Source: DALYDD01 sp046049705 (GTDB lineage Bacteria; Patescibacteriota; Minisyncoccia; Phycocordibacterales; CAIZLB01). From it: DNA of 17,714 nt. Positions 15,010-17,714 of this stretch are shown piece by piece. The stretch is taken from NCBI GenBank assembly GCA_046049705.1, contig JBJOQZ010000011.1, forward strand, positions 1 to 17,714, in the 5' to 3' direction. The translations under genes and the position numbers were made by a program. The stretch's first letter is position 1, and the number at the start of each line of letters is the position of its first letter. The notes under the pieces were generated by a model. It was not told the DNA's origin. It searched no databases and saw only the letters and a program-made list of their open reading frames with translations.

Positions 15010-15705
15010 CTATTTATCGTTGAGTGCTTTTTCTATGATTTGTTTTGCTTGCGCATATGGAAATGCTCCGCCGATTGGAAAGACATTTCCTTTTGGTGAT
15101 ATCACGAGTGTGTAGGGTGTACCACTTGCACCAGCCGCTGCGCCACTCTCTGCATCTGCTTGTACTTCACCAGCAGTTTCTTTTGCATTGAAACATTTGA
15201 GGAATTGATTTCGATTAACTCCAGCTTTTTCAGCAAGGGTCGGCAAGATACTTAAATCAAGGCCGTCATTTGCAGTGGTGATTTCAAAGATACTATCAGT
15301 CATTTTCCAAAAAGCTTCGTCTCCACCTAGCTTGGCTACACACTCTGTTGCCATAGCTTCAGTTCTCGCTTTTTTGTGTAAGTTATCAAGTGGAAAATGT
15401 CGGTATGCCCATACAATCTGATCCTTAATACCGTATTCATTAAACAATTGATTCATGGTCGCATGGAAGTCTTTACAGAATGGACATTCGAGATCTGAAT
15501 ATTCGATAACTTTTACTGGAGCATTGATATTTCCTCTTATATGATCAGCGTCAGTGACTTGTGTAAAAGTAATATCTTCTGATCCTTGCGGTCGAGCATT
15601 TGATTGTACGGCAAGGGCTCCGCCAATCAAAAGTACTGCTACAATCGCGACGATAATACCTTGTATCTTCTGTGATTGAGATTTCTTTGGTTCTTGTGTA
15701 TTCAT
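15010..15705 (-). CDS. Membrane-anchored DsbA-like thiol:disulfide oxidoreductase
   Basis: Thioredoxin-fold protein (DsbA/BdbD family) expected to oxidise cysteine pairs in exported proteins on the outer face of the membrane. Of 231 residues, the first 14 are polar and basic, followed by an uncleaved-looking anchor (about 15-34, IIVAIVAVLLIGGALAV). The active site is C74-P-F-C77 in YSDLECPFCKDFH, a helical insertion occupies about 105-185, and the cis-proline loop is GTPY with P197. C122 and C181 form a possible extra pair. It lies upstream of the CAAC-motif membrane protein, and the two genes are oriented against the flanking priA and def genes. Its predicted promoter places the transcription start right at the ATG. 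Function as oxidase or isomerase cannot be told from sequence alone. Confidence 0.93.
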   Translation of the reverse strand: MNTQEPKKSQSQKIQGIIVAIVAVLLIGGALAVQSNARPQGSEDITFTQVTDADHIRGNINAPVKVIEYSDLECPFCKDFHATMNQLFNEYGIKDQIVWAYRHFPLDNLHKKARTEAMATECVAKLGGDEAFWKMTDSIFEITTANDGLDLSILPTLAEKAGVNRNQFLKCFNAKETAGEVQADAESGAAAGASGTPYTLVISPKGNVFPIGGAFPYAQAKQIIEKALNDK

Positions 15706-15712
15706 GTCGTCT

Positions 15713-15742
15713 ATTATGCCATAATTGCATTTAGTAGTACAA
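15713..15742 (-). promoter_or_regulatory. Promoter of the DsbA-like gene
   Basis: On the minus strand, TTGTAC (15742-15737), an 18-nt spacer and CATAAT (15718-15713) put the start near 15706, directly before the ATG at 15705. This suggests a leaderless message. It shares the 72-nt divergent gap with def. Confidence 0.5.
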
Positions 15743-15777
15743 ATGTATTATTGTATAGGTACTAGCATACATATTAT

Positions 15778-16410
15778 ATGAACTCAACATCTCACCCAAA
15801 ATCTATCCCTGAAATAGTCCAAACTGGCTACCCTACTCTTCACAACCCCTCAGAATCAGTCGACCTTACAAAGCTCGATTCACCTGAAATTAAGAAGGTA
15901 CTCCAGGATATGACCTTGGCTTTGGAATCCCAAGATGACGGCGTAGGACTTGCCGCACCTCAAATTGGTATTCCTTTACGAATCTTTATGGTAGCCGGGT
16001 TTATCTACGATCGAATTGAGTATGCCGCTCTGAGACGAAAAGCAAAACACGATGGTACAGAATTGCCAGATGTAAAAACACTAAAGAAGAATCCTCATCA
16101 ATTTTTCATCAACCCTGTGATTACAAAAGAATCAAAGGAGAAAAAGTGGATGGACGGTGAAGGATGTCTTTCAGTACGATGGCTCTATGGAAAAGTATAT
16201 CGCTCTACCCGAGTAACACTCGAAGCTTATGATGAAAAAGGAAACTTTGTTCGTAAGGGAGCAAGTGGTATTTTGGCGCATATTTTTCAACATGAAGTTG
16301 ATCACCTCAATGGTATTTTGTTTACTGATAAGGCAAAAGATATTCAGGCATATGACCCTGAAGAAATCAAGAAAGAAATAGCTGATCGAAAAGATAGTCA
16401 CGAACTATAA
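15778..16410 (+). CDS. def: Peptide deformylase
   Basis: Metalloenzyme that removes the N-formyl group from nascent proteins at the ribosome exit, undoing the modification made by the downstream fmt product. All three motifs are intact: GVGLAAPQ (55-62), EGCLS with metal ligand C130, and QHEVDHL with H172, E173 and H176. Length is 210 aa, longer than the usual 165-180 because of an insertion at about 75-105 (IYDRIEYAALRRKAKHDGTE and the following stretch) between motifs I and II, plus a charged tail. fmt follows after 27 nt. No Shine-Dalgarno is present; the leader is AT-rich and a confident promoter could not be assigned. Confidence 0.97.
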   Translation: MNSTSHPKSIPEIVQTGYPTLHNPSESVDLTKLDSPEIKKVLQDMTLALESQDDGVGLAAPQIGIPLRIFMVAGFIYDRIEYAALRRKAKHDGTELPDVKTLKKNPHQFFINPVITKESKEKKWMDGEGCLSVRWLYGKVYRSTRVTLEAYDEKGNFVRKGASGILAHIFQHEVDHLNGILFTDKAKDIQAYDPEEIKKEIADRKDSHEL

Positions 16411-16437
16411 TTTTTACTCCATATTAACAGCGTACAT

Positions 16438-17334
16438 ATGTCTACTCCTCGCCCATTTATTTTTTTCGGAACCTCAAGATTATCAGTGATAGTACTTGAG
16501 CAACTTGCATTACATGGATATATTCCAAAAGCAATTATTACTGCACCTGATTCTCCACAAGGTAGAAAACTTATACTGACACCAACTGAAACCAAGCAGT
16601 ATGCACAAGTACATGGTATTCCCGTCTATACCTATACAAAACTCACACCTGAGGCCATAGCTGAAATTGCCAAAATAGCTATAGGTGTAGATTTTTTTCT
16701 TGTTGCATCATATGGACTTATTATCCCTCAAGTAATACTCGATATTCCGCCACATGGCGTACTCAATATCCACCCGTCACTTTTGCCTGCATATCGTGGT
16801 GCAACTCCACTTCAGCAAGCTATCCTGGATGATGTCAGCAATACTGGTGTAACTATCATGCAAATGGATGCAAAAATGGATCATGGCCCTATCTACTCCC
16901 AAGAGGTTCGTAAAAATCCAACCAACTGGCCAATATCTTATAGTGAACTTGAAAAGGAGCTTTCGATACAAAGCGTTGAAACACTAGTTGAACTTATTGA
17001 TCATATTTGTGAACATCGTATTAGACCTATACCTCAGAATCACGATGCCGCGACATTTACAAAAAAGATTACCAAAGATCAAGGTGAAATAGATATCAAT
17101 GCTTTGGGTGGGAAAACTGGTTATGCACAATTTCTCAAGTATCTAGCCTTTGAAATCTGGCCTGGTACTTTTTTCTTTGTACAAAAAAAGGACATGCAAG
17201 TACGTGTAAAAATAAAACGAGCACATTGGGACAATGCACTCGATTTACTTGTGATTGATACAGTGATTCCTGAGGGACAAAAAGAAGTGTCCTATGATGA
17301 GTTTATGAAGCGAATAGCTGAGTACTACAAGTAG
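16438..17334 (+). CDS. fmt: Methionyl-tRNA formyltransferase
   Basis: Formylates Met-tRNAfMet with 10-formyl-tetrahydrofolate for initiation. The 298-aa protein has the formyltransferase domain first, with FFGTSRLSVIVLEQL at the N-terminus. The catalytic segment is NIHPSLLPAYRGATPLQQAI, carrying N110, H112 and the SLLP folate-binding loop, followed by GVTIMQMDAKMDHGPI with D148. The C-terminal OB-like tRNA-binding domain (about 205-298) is somewhat compact compared with the usual total length of about 310-315. It is paired with def, as in most bacteria, and the 27-nt gap implies one transcript. Its stop is only 3 nt from the convergent hpf stop, so the two transcripts must overlap or end inside each other's genes. 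Confidence 0.97.
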   Translation: MSTPRPFIFFGTSRLSVIVLEQLALHGYIPKAIITAPDSPQGRKLILTPTETKQYAQVHGIPVYTYTKLTPEAIAEIAKIAIGVDFFLVASYGLIIPQVILDIPPHGVLNIHPSLLPAYRGATPLQQAILDDVSNTGVTIMQMDAKMDHGPIYSQEVRKNPTNWPISYSELEKELSIQSVETLVELIDHICEHRIRPIPQNHDAATFTKKITKDQGEIDINALGGKTGYAQFLKYLAFEIWPGTFFFVQKKDMQVRVKIKRAHWDNALDLLVIDTVIPEGQKEVSYDEFMKRIAEYYK

Positions 17335-17337
17335 ACG

Positions 17338-17685
17338 CTACTTCCTAAACATCTGCTTAATCTTTTGTGCACCGCTTCTAAATAAAGATTGTTTTTTATC
17401 TTTTTTAGAACTCAAAGCATCATATGCCTCGTCTTTCACTACATCGATAGCTGTATACAGATCCTCTTTTTCTGCTACAACTCTCGTATACTCTCCTTTA
17501 TGGTAAATGTTTAGTTCAGCCTTAAAAATATCTCCATGCTTATGGTGATTACTAATCTTCCCCACATCGGCTTGTATCTTTGACTCTGCATTAAGAAATT
17601 TTGAGAGCCCTTCAAGCTTTTTTTCTAAATATACTTGTATTGCCTCAGTGATTTCAATTTGCGAACCTTTGATGATGATATTCAT
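17338..17685 (-). CDS. hpf: Ribosome hibernation promoting factor, short form (HPF/RaiA)
   Basis: Binds the 30S decoding region and inactivates ribosomes during stress or stationary phase. With start ATG at 17685 the protein is 115 aa and begins MNIIIKGSQIEITEAIQVYL, the typical family start. Further signatures are KLEGLSKFLNAESKIQADVG, FKAELNIYHKGEYTRVVAEK and DLYTAIDVVKDEAYDAL. The C-terminal tail is basic (KKDKKQSLFRSGAQKIKQMF), and the long-form dimerisation domain is absent. An in-frame GTG at 17697 would add MIQT. Interestingly, a TATTAT -10 box (17710-17705) ends 7 nt before that GTG, so a leaderless GTG start is an alternative. The -35 would lie outside the window. Confidence 0.93.
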   Translation of the reverse strand: MNIIIKGSQIEITEAIQVYLEKKLEGLSKFLNAESKIQADVGKISNHHKHGDIFKAELNIYHKGEYTRVVAEKEDLYTAIDVVKDEAYDALSSKKDKKQSLFRSGAQKIKQMFRK

Positions 17686-17714
17686 GGTTTGTATCACTAA
17701 ACTTATAATACATA

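Noticed and set aside
1..17714. tRNA or rRNA genes, CRISPR arrays, insertion sequences, prophage genes or UGA recoding
   Set aside because: No cloverleaf, direct-repeat array, transposase or phage gene was seen, and all genes read through cleanly with standard stops.

Overview
The window looks like a chromosomal segment from a streamlined, AT-rich Patescibacteria/CPR bacterium, most likely Parcubacteria/Paceibacteria-like. This is an inference from gene content and architecture; no 16S rRNA gene is present to confirm it. The supporting signs are compact housekeeping genes with 20-45 nt gaps or short overlaps, reduced protein versions (a ProRS without its editing insertion, a very short MreD-like protein, a PriA with degenerate ATPase motifs), no isoprenoid or phospholipid genes between frr and rseP, almost no Shine-Dalgarno sequences, and standard-code stops.

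Layout. On the minus strand from 7217 down to 1: proS, then mreB-mreC-mreD-like-PBP2 (rod-shape elongasome), then greA and a 3'-truncated lysS. At 7218-7355 a divergent promoter region separates proS from a plus-strand 169-aa protein of unknown function, which ends in a strong intrinsic terminator. Next on the minus strand come rseP and frr, and a second mreB followed by a DNA polymerase III delta'-like gene. From 11.67 to 12.36 kb there is no credible protein gene. That stretch holds what looks like an independent minus-strand RNA gene of about 690 nt: a consensus promoter, a hairpin starting at the predicted first nucleotide, about ten further hairpins, and a long intrinsic terminator. The right side is priA (+), a minus-strand DsbA-like thiol oxidoreductase with a CAAC-motif membrane protein, def-fmt (+), and a convergent minus-strand hibernation factor gene.

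How the genes work together. Most serve translation (lysS, proS, frr, def, fmt, hpf), transcription elongation (greA), replication and restart (delta', priA), and envelope growth or quality control (mreBCD-PBP2, second MreB, RseP, DsbA-like). The orders greA-lysS, frr-rseP-proS and priA-def-fmt are conserved bacterial neighbourhoods, here trimmed or interrupted.

Most notable observations: (1) the unassigned large structured RNA; (2) PriA that keeps all eight zinc-ligand cysteines but lacks recognisable Walker A and DEEH motifs; (3) several promoters whose -10 box sits 6-7 nt before the start codon, implying leaderless mRNAs; (4) two MreB paralogues 4.7 kb apart; (5) a redox pair inserted in opposite orientation within priA-def-fmt.
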